From the NCBI GenBank assembly GCA_029582265.1, contig CM055823.1:6324001-6388000 (forward strand): a stretch of DNA of 64,000 nt, given 5' to 3'. The notes beneath the pieces are model-generated. The model ran no database searches, was not told the DNA's origin, and saw nothing but the letters and a program-made list of their open reading frames with translations. Source of the stretch: Zoroaster sp. YZ-2022. Lineage: Eukaryota > Echinodermata > Asteroidea > Forcipulatida > Zoroasteridae. The number at the start of each line of letters is the position of its first letter. The stretch's first letter is position 1. Position numbers and translations under genes: made by a program. Positions 42,834-54,298 of the stretch are shown in pieces.

Positions 42834-44070
42834 CGCAACAGCAATAGCAATAGCAATAGCAGCAGCAACAGCAACAGCATGTTTTCAGAAATTACATGTT
42901 TCCAGAAAGTCCTTTTACACCAAACTTATCAGTCTTCTTCAAAGAAGTTATTGTGAAAGAGTGTGTTCCTTCGATAGGACCAAAAAGGCCTTTTCGGCCA
43001 AATCGCACAACAGGGCATAATACAAGGAATGCTTATGCAATGCGAACGTGCAAGACTCCGTAGTGATGTTAATTAAAGTTCCGTATGAAATGGAGGACAA
43101 CGTGGTGGTGAATAATGAAACAGTTTCTAATGTCAGAACACAACATCGTTATTCTGATGAACAAATTGAGAACGGAGTACAAAGCCTGCTTATCAAAAAC
43201 CAACACCAAGCTTACATCCAAGTGGGAAGTTATAAGGATCGACATAAGGGACAAAAAAAACCTGCCGCATTTGCCACCAATCTTTCTAATAGGTTGTTGC
43301 TGGGGGAAAAAATCACATTTCGTTAAATTGGCTTAGAGGAGATTTTTAATTATTTATGGTGAAGACATACAGTGTACTTTAATTTTATTTTATCATGTAA
43401 GAACCGATGTATGAAATATTTTCAACCCTATTTTAAAAAGTAAGTAATTCTAATTAAGAATAACCAAAAATAAGACTTTCATTATTTGTCTTTAACCCTT
43501 CAAAACACCTATGAAAATGTACTTCGCCACTTTCACTGAGCCTATTTTGATGACGTACATTTACGGGAGGGGCGAACGCTATAACTGTTTACTGCGGTAC
43601 GTTTTGTACACAAAGCATGTTATTACATCGCGTACAGCTGCAAAAATAAGTTTACCAACTACGACAAAAGTACTGAGCAATTGTGTTGTTCATCATCGTC
43701 ATTTGATGGAGATTATACTGATGCCGAAGTTGGCGAAATAAGGGGGCATTGAATAGTATAAAATTTGAGCCCGAAATGGACGAAATCCTGCATTTACATG
43801 TACAAACCACAGACAACGCGGCGGCAGCCAGACCGTTAAGACGGCTGCTTCCAGCTACCGCCGTAACAGTAAGTTACGTCACGGATTTCAACTGCAGGAA
43901 TTTTTGGTTGCAAATTAAAAATTTTCCCACTATAGGAGGCCTATTTGTTTAAATATTGATTTAAATAATTTTGGAATAGCATATAAATAAATAAATTTAT
44001 ACTGAACACTTTTGAGTAAATAAATCAAGGCACTTTGTATGGTCTTTAAGGCGCTTTATAATAAAGAAAA
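42553..44070. mobile_element. foldback element copy C, left arm truncated
   Basis: Starts inside the left arm (equivalent to 33522) and continues through the core to the right arm. It is more diverged than A versus B (shorter and rearranged CAG tract, 3-40 bp indels), so this copy is older. Confidence 0.8.
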
Positions 44071-44171
44071 ACAAAGTTATTATTAAAAATATACATATTA
44101 TAAGTAAAAACCATTTACATCTATAATTCAAAAGCATTAAAATACAAACAACGGAAATTTGAAATACTCAC

Positions 44172-44259
44172 TTAGTGAAAGAGAACTTCCTGATGAAGAT
44201 GATGATGAATCCTGTGCCTCAATAGTCAAACCAAAGATTAACAACGAGAATGTGAACAT
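44172..44259 (-). CDS. signal-peptide first exon, copy C
   Basis: ATG at 44259. It encodes MFTFSLLIFGLTIEAQDSSS ... SSLSL, phase 1, donor CTAA|GTGAGT. Intact and interchangeable in frame with the 40597 exon. It lies directly downstream (on the minus strand) of a candidate promoter, so it may be the real or an alternative first exon, splicing to 37856. Confidence 0.7.
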
Positions 44260-44554
44260 CACCCATACGCGATGGCATCGGTCCAACGTGAAGGTATTCA
44301 TGGCGAACTGTCTTCAAATCGCTCCCGTCTTCGATTACTTCGCAAACAGTAGACTGAAGTGGTGGGCTCAGTCTGCAGTATAGATAACGACACCAGACTT
44401 CAGTAATTGGCCGCTGCTTTGCCGTGGCTTCGTTTTGACCGTGACAGACCATCCACTCCTAGATAATAGTACCTACTTCGAGAGTCCATGGTTTTTATAA
44501 GATTTTTCTCAAAGTATGACTCATTGTCATTGTTCTGTTACTGGCCTGGTTTCA

Positions 44555-44720
44555 CTGTGATTGGCTATTAGTGACGCAAGTGTTTGTGCTCTATACCGAT
44601 GGTGGGCTATGATTGGCCATTGACGACATGAAGTGAAAGTTGATGTTATTAGTGACGTAATTATTCGTTCGCCGGCTGTGATTGGTTATTAATGACGGAA
44701 TTATTCGTTCGCCAGCTGTG
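44555..44720 (-). promoter_or_regulatory. candidate promoter with repeated CCAAT and CRE-like motifs
   Basis: GATTGGYYATTARTGACG-type motifs recur near 44570, 44612 and 44681, with TGACGTAATTATTCGTTCGCC near 44653 and a near repeat TGACGGAATTATTCGTTCGCC near 44693. ATTGG is a CCAAT (NF-Y) core on the minus strand, and TGACGTAA/TGACG is CRE/ATF-like. They lie 300-460 bp upstream of the copy C first exon. Function inferred from motif clustering only. Confidence 0.45.
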
Positions 44721-44905
44721 TACGTATGGCAACCACTCCATCAATTACTGGATTATTGTTGTTGAGGAACCGTAACCTGTTTACATAATTCTCCATCATA
44801 AGCCTAATTCATGGTAACATTGCCTCTCACCACCTGTGGGGTCGTAGCACCTGTGCTTGTACACAATGTATACTCCTGTTTGCACGTCACTGTTGTCATT
44901 TGTCT

Positions 44906-46394
44906 ATGGAATTCCATATCTGCCATTCTAAACGTCGCCCGTCGCCCGTCGACCGTCGCCAGTCGCCCGTCGCCCTTCTAAACGTCGCGCGTCGCCCGTC
45001 GCACGTCGCCCGTCGCCCTTCTAAACGTCGCGCGTCGCCCGTCGCCCTTCCAAACGTCGCCCTTCTAAACGTTGCCCGTCGCCCTTCTAAACGTCGCCCT
45101 TCTAAACGTCGCCCGTCGCCCTTCTAAACGTCGACCGTCGCCCGTCGCGCGTCGCCTTCAATGTGATTGATCAATTGACCCTCGCTGTATTTTTTTGTAA
45201 TGAAATAGAAGCATCAAATAAAATCTGAAAAAAAAACAAGTCTTCCTTCCAAGTTCTTATGTGAATTTTTCCAATATTCTTATATAGCAAAATGGAACAG
45301 AGATATGTTTATTTATGAAATTGTGATTTTTGATGTGATTTTTGTCTATTGTTAGTGAAACTTATTATCTATTTAGTATTGTGGGCCTATAAATGGGTAA
45401 TAAACTGGTCCAACCACTCTCAAAGATTATAACAATAGTACTTTCCCTGTGACACCGAACTGAACATGAACAGAAATCATTTGACACTAATACATTTAAA
45501 AGTAACCCAATTAAGTGTCCGTAAAAATGATACTAAATCTCGGGCTTCTGACAGCTGATAAAATGAAACTGGGCTTTGACGCTAGGTCACAAAACACGAG
45601 ACTGGTCACGGGGGCGTGTTATTAGTCTTATTATATGAAATAGCCAGGTTATTTCGGGGTTAACGACAAGAAAATACATACACCCGGGCAACTAATCTCC
45701 GGGTTAATAAGCAGCTTGGAGTGAAAGAACAGTATTACTCATTACATATTTCCCTGACTGTATAAATATCTTACGCTCGTCTGATATGCCTATTATTGGT
45801 TCAAAGCTACAATCCCTTGGTATTGCAATATTTTTACTTCACGTTTACTTCACGTTTCTGATGTTGTCAATATTAAATATAATTATATCATAATTATCTG
45901 AATGATTATGTTTAGATGATTTGGGGGTGAGAAGTGAACTGAATGTGGATTTTGTTGGGTTTATTTCTTTGAGAGTGGTTGGACCAGTTTATTACCCATT
46001 TATAGGCCTACAATACTAAATAGATAATAAGTTTTACTAACAGTTATATTCCTTGAGACAAAATCACATCAAACATATCTCTGTTCTATTTTGCAATATA
46101 GGAATATTGGAAAAATTCACTTTTTTTTTGGCAAATTTTATTTGATGCTTCTATTTCATTACAAAAAATACAGCGAAGGTCAATTGATCAATCACATTGA
46201 AGGCGACGCGCGACGGTCGACGGGCGACGCGCGACGTTTAGAAGGGCGACGGTCGACGTTTAGAAGGTCGACGGTCGACGGGCGACTGGCGACGGTCGAC
46301 GTTTAGAAGGGCGACGCGCGACGTTTAGAAGGACGACGGGCGACGTTTATAAGGGCGACAGGCGACGTTTAGAATGGCAGGTATGGAATTCCAT
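44906..46394. mobile_element. 1.49-kb foldback transposon with minisatellite-built TIRs
   Basis: Arms 44906-45435 and 45965-46394 are inverted. The outer part starts ATGGAATTCCATA then TGCCATTCTAAACGTCGCCC, followed by tandem CGTCGCCCGTCGCCC/TTCTAAACGTCGCCC units. The inner part is unique (ATTGATCAATTGACC, GAAATAGAAGCATCAAATAA, ACTGGTCCAACCACTCTCAA and their complements). A perfect 8-bp TSD ATTTGTCT flanks it (44898-44905 and 46395-46402). No transposase in the ~530-bp centre. The plan (tandem repeats in the outer TIR, unique inner TIR, 8-bp TSD) recalls sea-urchin TU and Drosophila FB elements. Confidence 0.93.
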
Positions 46395-47885
46395 ATTTGT
46401 CTCGTAACAGTCCGCCCAGTACGGTCTATATACAGTATGTCTGCACTGTAAAAAAGTTACCGTAATTTTACAGCGAAAAATGTGTATAGTGTTAAAAGGT
46501 ATTTTAGCGTACGTCGGTCGGTCATGTACAGTACGTCACTGGCCAATGATAAGTTCTTCTCGGAAATATATCCACCTTAAATTTCCACCCACTGCAACTT
46601 GTCAACTACCTAAGGCTTTCTTATATAATACAAACCTTAACTAGAGCTAATGTGCTTCACGAAGCACGAATTGACTATTTTATGTGAAATATTAGGGTGG
46701 ATATTCCAAGTTTGATTTTGCAGATAACTTTGCAGATATTTTTTGCTAACCCAGTTCTGTGGCCAAGGGCGCGGAGTATGTTCAGAGACTTGGCCACAGT
46801 ATGGGGCTAAGTTAACGTTAGAGGCTCCAGAGTCCATGAGCATAACAAATAACACCGGAGTAGCCTTTCAAGCCAGGAACATTTTGAATTCTGTAAACAA
46901 CTCCAAGACTAAAGTTTAATGATATCTCAGTTAAGTTATATAGTAGACTCATAATTATGAGTTATATGTCGAATTATTATGAATTAACACAGACGTATTT
47001 ATAACGTATTCCAAGTATTTTGTTTTGTATACAAGGCCTTTAAGGCTTCCGTAATAAACAAAACCATAACTCATTTCGGTGCAAAATCGCATTAATCATT
47101 TTAAACGTCATCCTACAAAAAACAAAACTCAAAATGAGCACAAAACATCTTTAAAATCAATAAGAAATTGAGATGTCTTCAAGATTTGGCAGGCTTCCCG
47201 ACCGTGGTACCTGGAACGTACCCGCCCACAATGTTAACCTGTCCAACCCGATACTGAACTCTAAAAGAGTAAACAACGATATGCCATAAATCATTTTCAC
47301 GATGAGTGACGAATCAGCCCTCACAACAGCAAATACATGTTATGAGATATTTTGAACTGTTTCCGAAATCGCAATTTCAAAGATACTTTATACGAGGTCT
47401 TTATGCTGTGGGAAAAGACATTTCCTTTCCACGAACAACGGTGCAAAATCGCATTTAATCATTTTAAACGTCATCCTAGAAAAAACGCAACTCAAAATGA
47501 GCACGAAACATCTTTAAAATCAATAAGAAATTGAGATGTCTCCAAGATTTGGCAGGCTTCCCGACCTTGGTACCTGGAACATACCCGCCCACAATGTTAA
47601 TCTGTCCGACCCCGATACTGAACTCTAAAAGAGTAAACAACGATATGCCATAAATCATTTTCACGAAGTGCTAGTGACGAATCAGCCCTCACAATTACAA
47701 ACACATGTTATGAGATGTTTTGAACTGTTTTCGAAATCGCAATTTCAAAGACTTTTTAAGCATTAAATATTTTAGATTTTGCTTCCTACTATTAAAGTTA
47801 ATAACTTACATTACGTACATAAGCCCGAGGTCCAACTGTCGAACGTTTAGGCCACCAAAGAGTCACCGGTTTCTGGTCTCCGTCA

Positions 47886-48137
47886 AGGGGTCAGCCAAAC
47901 ATTTCAAGGGGGTAAAGGCTTGTAGTTTTTCCCAAAAATCACCAGGAGTTGGCCTTGTAGTATTTCCCCCCAAAATCACAAGGGTCGTAGTTTCTCCCCA
48001 AATTAATGAAGTTGTATGCCTTGTAGTTTAAATTCATTTGTTCACCATCATAAGGGGTCAGCCTTGTAGCTTTTCCCCAAAAAATAATAAGGGGTAAAAA
48101 TCACGAGGGGTATTAAAGGCTTGTAGTTTTTCACAAT
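47886..48137 (-). repeat. ~250-bp inverted repeat, left arm
   Basis: Nearly exact reverse complement of 48631-48887, for example GTTTGGCTGACCCCTT versus AAGGGGTCAGCCAAAC. It is absent from copy 1 (CTCCGTCATAATATAGAC there versus CTCCGTCA...CACAATAGAC here), so the arm was added to copy 2 recently. The spacer contains the SINE. Confidence 0.9.
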
Positions 48138-48369
48138 AGACAAATAGACAAATAGCAACGTTCTCAGACTTGAAAACAGTTTTCCCCCAAAAAATAACAA
48201 GGGGTTAGCTTACAAACCGTACCCCTTCTGTGACTTTTTGTGAAAACTGCAAGCACCCCCTTGTGAGTTTTAGAGTTAAAAACTACAAGGTGACGCCTCT
48301 CTTTTACATTTTAAATGGTTACCGGTACTCAATAATCATTTATTTAAGTAGTTTAAAATACAACTCCAA

Positions 48370-48555
48370 ATACCAGCGGGATTGATGCCGCAAGCTGGTA
48401 TAATCCACCGGTCTGTCAATTGTAGACAGTTCCAGGCTGGTACGTCCGGGTTCGAATCCTGCTCCTGACATGACAGCTGCTGGCTGCTGCAATGGCTTGG
48501 GGACCGTCATGTCTTTCCCCATAGGTTAGAGTGTGGAGGAAGTGTATGGACGGGG
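48370..48555 (+). mobile_element. tRNA-derived SINE, copy 2
   Basis: B box GGTTCGAATCC at 48449-48459. Same head and body as 4903-5085 with a few substitutions. Confidence 0.7.
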
Positions 48556-48630
48556 AGTAAACTTATTCCCAAAAATCACAATGGGTAAGGCTTATTTGTC
48601 ACTACAAACCGTAACCCTTGTGATTTTTTT

Positions 48631-48887
48631 GGTGTGAAAAACTACAAGCCTTTAATACCCCTCGTGATTTTTACCCCTTATTATTTTTTGGGGAAAAGCT
48701 ACAAGGCTGACCCCTTATGATGGTGAACAAATGAATTTAAACTACAAGGCATACAACTTCATTAATTTGGGGAGAAACTACGACCCTTGTGATTTTGGGG
48801 GGAAATACTACAGGCCAACTCCTGGTGATTTTTGGGAAAAACTACAAGCCTTTACCCCCTTGAAATTTTTGGCTGACCCCTTCAGTG
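48631..48887 (+). repeat. ~250-bp inverted repeat, right arm
   Basis: Pairs with 47886-48137. Made of CTACAAGCC/CTTGTGATTTTTGGGG units. Confidence 0.9.
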
Positions 48888-50335
48888 TAACGGTAAACAA
48901 ATTAACTCAAACTACAAGGCTTACCACTTGTGCACGGTGAACAAATTAACTCAAACTACAAGGCTTACCACCTGTGCATGGTGAACAAATTAACTCAAAC
49001 TACAAGGCTTACCACTTGTGATGCTGAACAAATTAAATCAAACTACAAGGCTTATCACTTGTGATGGTGAACAAATTAACTCAAACTACAAGGCTTACCA
49101 CTTGTGATGGTGAACAAATTAACTCAAACTACAAGGCTTATCACTTGTGCATGGTGAACAAATTAACTCAAACTACAAGGCTTACCACTTGTGCATGGTG
49201 AACAAATTAACTCAAACTACAAGGCTTACCACTTGTGATGGTGAACAAATTAACTCAAACTACAAGGCTTACCACTTGTGCATGGTGAACAAATTAACTC
49301 AAACTACAAGGCTTACCACTTGTGATGGTAAACAAATTAACTCAAACTACAAGGCTTACCACTTGTGATGGTAAACAAATTAACTCAAACTACAAGGCTT
49401 GCCACTTGTGCATGGTAAACAAATTAACTCAAACTACAAGGCTTATCACTTATGCATGGTGAACAAATTAACTCAAACTACAAGGCTTACCACTTGTGCA
49501 TGGTGAACAAATTAACTCAAACTACAAGGCTTACCACTTGTGATGGTAAACAAATTAACTCAAACTACAAGGCTTATCACTTGTGCATGGTGAACAAATT
49601 AACTCAAACTACAAGGCTTACCACTTGTGATGGTGAACAAATTAACTCAAACTACAAGGCTTATCACTTGTGATGGTGAACAAATTAACTCAAACTACAA
49701 GGCTTATCACTTGTGCATGGTGAACAAATTAACTCAAACTACAAGGCTTACCACTTGTGCATGGTGAACAAATTAACTCAAACTACAAGGCTTACCACTT
49801 GTGATGGTAAACAAATTAACTCAAACTACAAGGCTTACCACTTGTGATGGTAAACAAATTAACTCAAACTACAAGGCTTATCACTTGTGCATGGTGAACA
49901 AATTAACTCAAACTACAAGGCTTATCACTTGTGATGGTAAACAAATTAACTCAAACTACAAGGCTTACCACTTGTGATGGTAAACAAATTAACTCAAACT
50001 ACAAGGCTTACCACTTGTGATGGTGAACAAATTAACTCAAACTACAAGGCTTACCACTTGTGCATGGTGAACAAACTAACTCAAACTACAAGGCTTACCA
50101 CTTGTGCATGGTGAACAAATTAACTCAAACTACAAGGCTTACCACTTGTGATGGTGAACAAACTAACTCAAACTACAAGGCTTACCACCTGTGCATGGTG
50201 AACAAATTAACTCAAACTACAAGGCTTACCACCTGTGCATGCTGGTGAACAAATTAACTCAAACTACAAAGCTTACCACTTGTGATGCTGAACAAATTAA
50301 CTCAAACTACAAGGCTTACCACTTGTGATTTGAGG
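48888..50335 (+). repeat. 43/44-bp satellite, about 33 units
   Basis: Unit: ATGGTGAACAAATTAACTCA, then AACTACAAGGCTTACCACTT, then GTG or GTGC. Presence or absence of the C before ATGG makes 44- and 43-bp variants; GTAAAC replaces GTGAAC in some units and TTATCAC replaces TTACCAC in others. The period is not a multiple of three, so ORFs wander through it. Homogeneity implies recent expansion. It starts at the same sequence (CAGTGTAACGGTAAACAAAT) that in copy 1 (5275) has only two units. Confidence 0.97.
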
Positions 50336-50426
50336 GAAACTACAACCCTTGTGATTTTGGGGGGAAATACTACAAGACGTACCGCTTTTGAATTTTTTTG
50401 GGAAAAACTACTTCAAAACAAAACAA

Positions 50427-51140
50427 AATTGTACCACCGCCCAACTGGTACATACTTATCGTCTTATCCCATGGGAAGTTCTAAACGTGCAACATTTGTT
50501 TCATCCATCACAATGAAGGTTATTAAAGATGTATGTTTCCTATTTATGGCCGATTTAAAGGTGCAACATTGGCATTTCGTACGTTAGTTACACACCTCGA
50601 GTTTTCAAGAAAATAATCCACTAAACTAACTGGCAAATGTTTCATCACAAAACGTCGCCTATAAAGCTGACCGTGGCGAACTGACGAATTGGCTATTTTA
50701 TTTTGATGGATTTAAGACATCTGTTTCTATCAAATTACTATCTCACGAAGGGCTTGGTACTTGGAACGTATCCAGCGGCGTAGCCAGGACTTTGTCAGTG
50801 GGGAGGGACACATTGCTTTTCAGTGGATGGCACCTGGGGCACTGGAAATTTGTGGATCATGGAGGGCACGTGCCCCCGTAGCTACGCCACTGCACGTATC
50901 CGCCCACAATGTTAACCCGTCCGTCTCGATACTGAACTCTAAAAGAGTAAACAACGATATGCCATAAATCGTTTAAACGATGAGTGACGAATCAGCCCTC
51001 ACAACAGCAAATACATGTTATGAGATATTTTGAACTGTTTTCAAAATCGCAATTTCAAAGATACTTTATACGAGGTCTTTATGCTGTGGGAAAAGACCAA
51101 GCGTCGAACCTTTAGTCTCCGGTTTCTGGTCTCCGTGTGT
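50427..51140 (+). repeat. dispersed repeat, copy of the 8957 block
   Basis: TACCACCGCCCAACTGGTAC to TATCTCACGAAG, then GGCTTGGTACTTGGAACGTA, and a tail GTCGAACCTTTAGTCTCCGG that provides the empty site for the 53419 element. It carries MITE 50773-50892 but not MITE copy b. Confidence 0.85.
50773..50892. mobile_element. hAT-type MITE, internally deleted copy e
   Basis: 120 bp: CAGCGGCGTAGCCAGGAC ... GTAGCTACGCCACTG. Flanks AACGTATC (50765-50772) and CACGTATC (50893-50900) match at 7 of 8 bases. Same target as copy c at 9702. Confidence 0.88.
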
Positions 51141-51690
51141 AAAATATAAATAAATAAATAAATGTTTAAATAAAATAATTTAATAATAACCAATTAAAAT
51201 CGGAAACAAATATACAATGCTGTTATAAGCTCCGTCATAATACAGACAATCAGCAACGTTCTCAGACTTGAATACAACCTTGTAGTTTTATCCAAAAAAT
51301 CACAAGGGGTAAGCTTACAAGCTTGTGAAAAAAATAGAAGCCTTAATACCCCTTGTGATTTTAAGAGATAAAACCTACGAGCCTGGGGGATACTACAAGA
51401 CGTACGAACCCCTTGTGATTTTTGGGAAAAAACTACAAGCCTTACCACTTGTGATATTTGGGAAAAACTACAAGGCTGACCCCTTATGATGGTGAACAAA
51501 TTAACTCAAACTAAAAGGCTTACCACTTGTGATGCTGAACAAATTAACTCAAACTACAAGGCTTACCACTTGTGATAGCAGCATATATACAGATATATAC
51601 AAAATTAAAAGAATTATAAAGAAATACATTCAGTACCTTAATAGTAGTGAATTAAGACAATGAAAACCAGAAAACAACACTTTAACTAAA
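51141..51690. repeat. dispersed-repeat tail with CTTGTGATTTTTGGG units
   Basis: Includes AATAATAACCAATTAAAATC (51184-51203), the empty site of the Helitron-like element, and TTGTAGTTTTATCCAAAA (51279-51296), the empty site of the 56242 element. Two 43-bp units occur at 51486-51575. Confidence 0.8.
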
Positions 51691-52075
51691 AATGCCGCAA
51701 AGGCCAAGTTGCTACCTTCGGAAGCTGGATGCCCCAAGTCCTTCCAAAGGGTAGCAACAAGGCATAAGGGGAGGGGGGAAAAAAGCGGGGTTTAGGGTAG
51801 TAGAGCGAAGATGAAAAAAACAGAAAAGTACATTTTTGAATTTATCGATACCCTTGTCTTGGGGAGGGGAGGGGAAGGGGAGGAGAAAAGGGAAGGGAGC
51901 AGGGGAGGGTGCATGGGTTCCTTAACGTCTGGTGTGGGCACAAATGTGCCCACTGCCAGTCCCCCATGCGGGATAGGTGGCGAAAAATCACCACGGCTCG
52001 TCTGGGAAGCGACGAGACCTGCTCAAGCCCGTCAACCTAGGGATAAGACAAGGGTAAAGAAATAAACATTATAGA
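51691..52075. other. GC-rich, structure-prone block of unknown nature
   Basis: CTACCTTCGGAAGCTGGATG with GGAAGG/CCTTCC hairpins, a GGGGAGGGGAGGGG tract, then ACCCTTGTCTT (51850-51860) matched by its inverse AAGACAAGGGT (52045-52055). TCGTCTGGGAAGCGACGAG forms a further stem. No coding frame. Possibly an unclassified SINE or structured RNA-derived repeat. Confidence 0.4.
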
Positions 52076-52249
52076 GAACAATAAAAAAAACGCGGTAATT
52101 CAAATCAACCATATCATTCGATCGTTACTGTAATCGAAAACGGAGTGTTATTAATTGACCAATTTGTGAGAAAATAAATAAATAAATATAATACTAATAA
52201 CAAATTAAAACGTTAAAAATAATACAGGCAAATAGCCACGTTCTCAGAC

Positions 52250-52445
52250 TGGAAAACAGGCTATTTGCAGTCCCCCCCCCCCTGAAAATCACAATGGGAT
52301 AGCTTACAAAAAAATACAAGCCGCCCCCTTGTGATTTTTGTGAAAAACTACAAGCCTTATACCCCTTGTGATTTTAAGAAACTACAAGCCTTACCCGTTA
52401 ATTGTGATTTTGGGGGGAAAATACAAGCCTTTCCCCTTGTATTAT
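52250..52445 (+). repeat. CTTGTGATTTTTGGGG repeat remnants
   Basis: Four degenerate units as at 5090-5450. Confidence 0.75.
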
Positions 52446-52573
52446 TAGGGATATTATTAGGATTGTCATAAGTACTGTACTATGCATAGCCATTGCCATC
52501 CAACCACTGAACCCTGTCAGCGCGTATGCAAAACAACCCCTCCGATACAAAGCATAACACCCCTTTTGAAGAA

Positions 52574-52690
52574 AATAATATAATATAATATAATATAATA
52601 TAATATAATATAATATAATATAATATAATATAATATAATATAATATAATATAATATAATATAATATAATATAATATAATATAATATAATA
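52574..52690. repeat. (TAATA)n microsatellite
   Basis: About 23 pentanucleotide units, ending GAATAGAATA. YYIIL ORFs are artefacts. Confidence 0.97.
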
Positions 52691-53415
52691 GAATAGAATA
52701 TGCGAAATGTTATCAGCCAATCACACGTTCGCAAGTTCGCGCTAAGTTTGTATCAACCAGTAGCAACAGTGTGCGTCTTGCACGGCTTAGACGCCACAGG
52801 CCCTTATGTAAGTGTTGTTGTTTATTTGGACATGGTTATTGTTATAAAAAAACCAAATCTGTAAATACAAAAGAAGTGATAATGTGTTCTATTGTGTGAG
52901 TGAAGGAAAGGGAAAGTAAGAGGCAAAGTGTAGGTAAACGGGCAGAACGAAAACTGATCGTTTAGAGAGAGGAGTACAACTAGAGCTAAGGCCCGATGTG
53001 AGTGTGTGTACCGCTGACCGGTAACAATTCGATTTAAACGGCGCTAGATCCTAGAAAAAACTGCAACTGAAAATGAGCACCGAAACATCTTTAAAATCAA
53101 TAAGAAACTGAGATGTCTTCAACATTTGGCAGGCCACCCGAGCTTGGTACTTCATGAAACGAACCCGTCTACGACGTTACCCTCTCCAACCCGATAATTA
53201 ACTCTAGTATTAATAGTACGTAGTCCTCACAATTCCAAATAGGCCTAGGCTACATATGTTATGAGATATTTTGAACTGTTTTCGAAATCGCCATTTCAAG
53301 GATTTTTTTAGGTAATAATTTTTTTATATTTTGCTTCCAACTAAAGCTAACAACTTAAATTACTTAAATGAGCCCGAGGTATTTATCCTGCAGGAAAAGA
53401 CCAAGCGTCGAACCT
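52691..53415. other. unremarkable, then dispersed-repeat sequence
   Basis: 52691-53040 has no feature. From about 53050 it resumes the dispersed repeat (AACTGAAAATGAGCAC, AATCAATAAGAAACTGAGAT, AAGACCAAGCGTCGAACCTT). Confidence 0.5.
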
Positions 53416-53418
53416 TTA

Positions 53419-54298
53419 TGCCCCGTTCCCACTATCACGATTCGCGCCACGATTGAAATCGTGGTCTTAATCGTGGAGTAATCGTGGTGATCCTATCAGA
53501 TCTTATCAGATCTTGAGGTCAGTCGTGGCAATCGTGTTGATCGTAGAACATGTTTGGCCTGGACGGTTCAACAATTTTCTACGATCATCACGATTAATTT
53601 TTAATCGTGATCATCGCATGAAATCGTATTGGATCGTAACAAAGCGCGACAGATCGCATCTAATAGTGCTTCGAAATCGTGGTGATCGGGATCAACCTTG
53701 GACAAGACAAACACCACGTTGTCATCATCCTCAACTCCTGCCATCATCAATGATTGTGGGTTGTAGTCTTCACTCTGTAGAAGTTCAAGAAACAATGAAG
53801 TCCATGGTCAGTCGGGCTGTATATGTACCCGTCGGGGTTCAATCGTGGCTCAAATCGTGATCACTCTCCATCCCGATCGTGAAAGACATCGCCACCACAA
53901 TCGTATCCGATCGCAAAAGAGCGCATCGGTTCGTGATGATCGTATCGGAACGTATCCGAACGTATCTGCACGTATCAGATCGTCCAAAATCGGGGACCCC
54001 GATCGTGATGATCGTGTCAGATCGGGACACAATCGTGGACTCAATCGGGACAATCCTATCGGAACGTATCTGATCGTATCTGAACGGGAGACCAGATCGT
54101 GACAGATCGTGTCATCTGAAATTGACCAATCGTGCCTATATCGCATCCAAGCGCACCAAATCGTACCAGAACGTATCGACTCGCATCAATTCGCATCCAA
54201 ACGTGAAATTTCAGAAAAGGAAACAAAAATTCCACGATCAGCTACGAATGGCCAATCGTGGCGTTCGTAACGGATCGCACGACAGTGGGAACCTAGCA
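53419..54298. mobile_element. Harbinger-like non-autonomous element rich in ATCGTG motifs
   Basis: 880 bp. The left TGCCCCGTTCCCACTATC and right (reverse complement) TGCTAGGTTCCCACTGTC ends match at 14 of 18. Flanked by TTA (53416-53418 and 54299-54301). The paralogous unoccupied sites GAACCTTTAGTCTCCGG (51110) and GAACGTTTAGGCCACC (4621) confirm the insertion. The interior is dozens of degenerate ATCGTG/CACGAT/ATCGGA motifs. ORFs rich in SDTI/RSR are products of these. Confidence 0.85.

Larger units (their letters stand above)
46484..48890 (+). repeat. dispersed long repeat, copy 2
   Basis: Uninterrupted counterpart of 386-474 plus 3473-5270. Unique to this copy are a ~360-bp internal tandem duplication (AGATGTCTYCAAGATTTGGC at 47172 and 47536) and a 250-bp inverted insertion (47886-48137). 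It leads directly into the 43/44-bp satellite. It serves as the empty-site reference for the 3.0-kb transposon and MITE copy a. Confidence 0.88.

Noticed and set aside
47720..48031. 103-aa ORF (MNCFRNRNFKD...)
   Set aside because: Runs through the dispersed repeat and the inverted CTTGTGAT units; related frames in other copies are broken.
48888..50335. CRISPR-like array
   Set aside because: Repeats are directly adjacent with no unique spacers, and the DNA is eukaryotic. It is a plain satellite.
52480..52734. YYIIL-rich ORFs
   Set aside because: Five-base microsatellite read in several frames.
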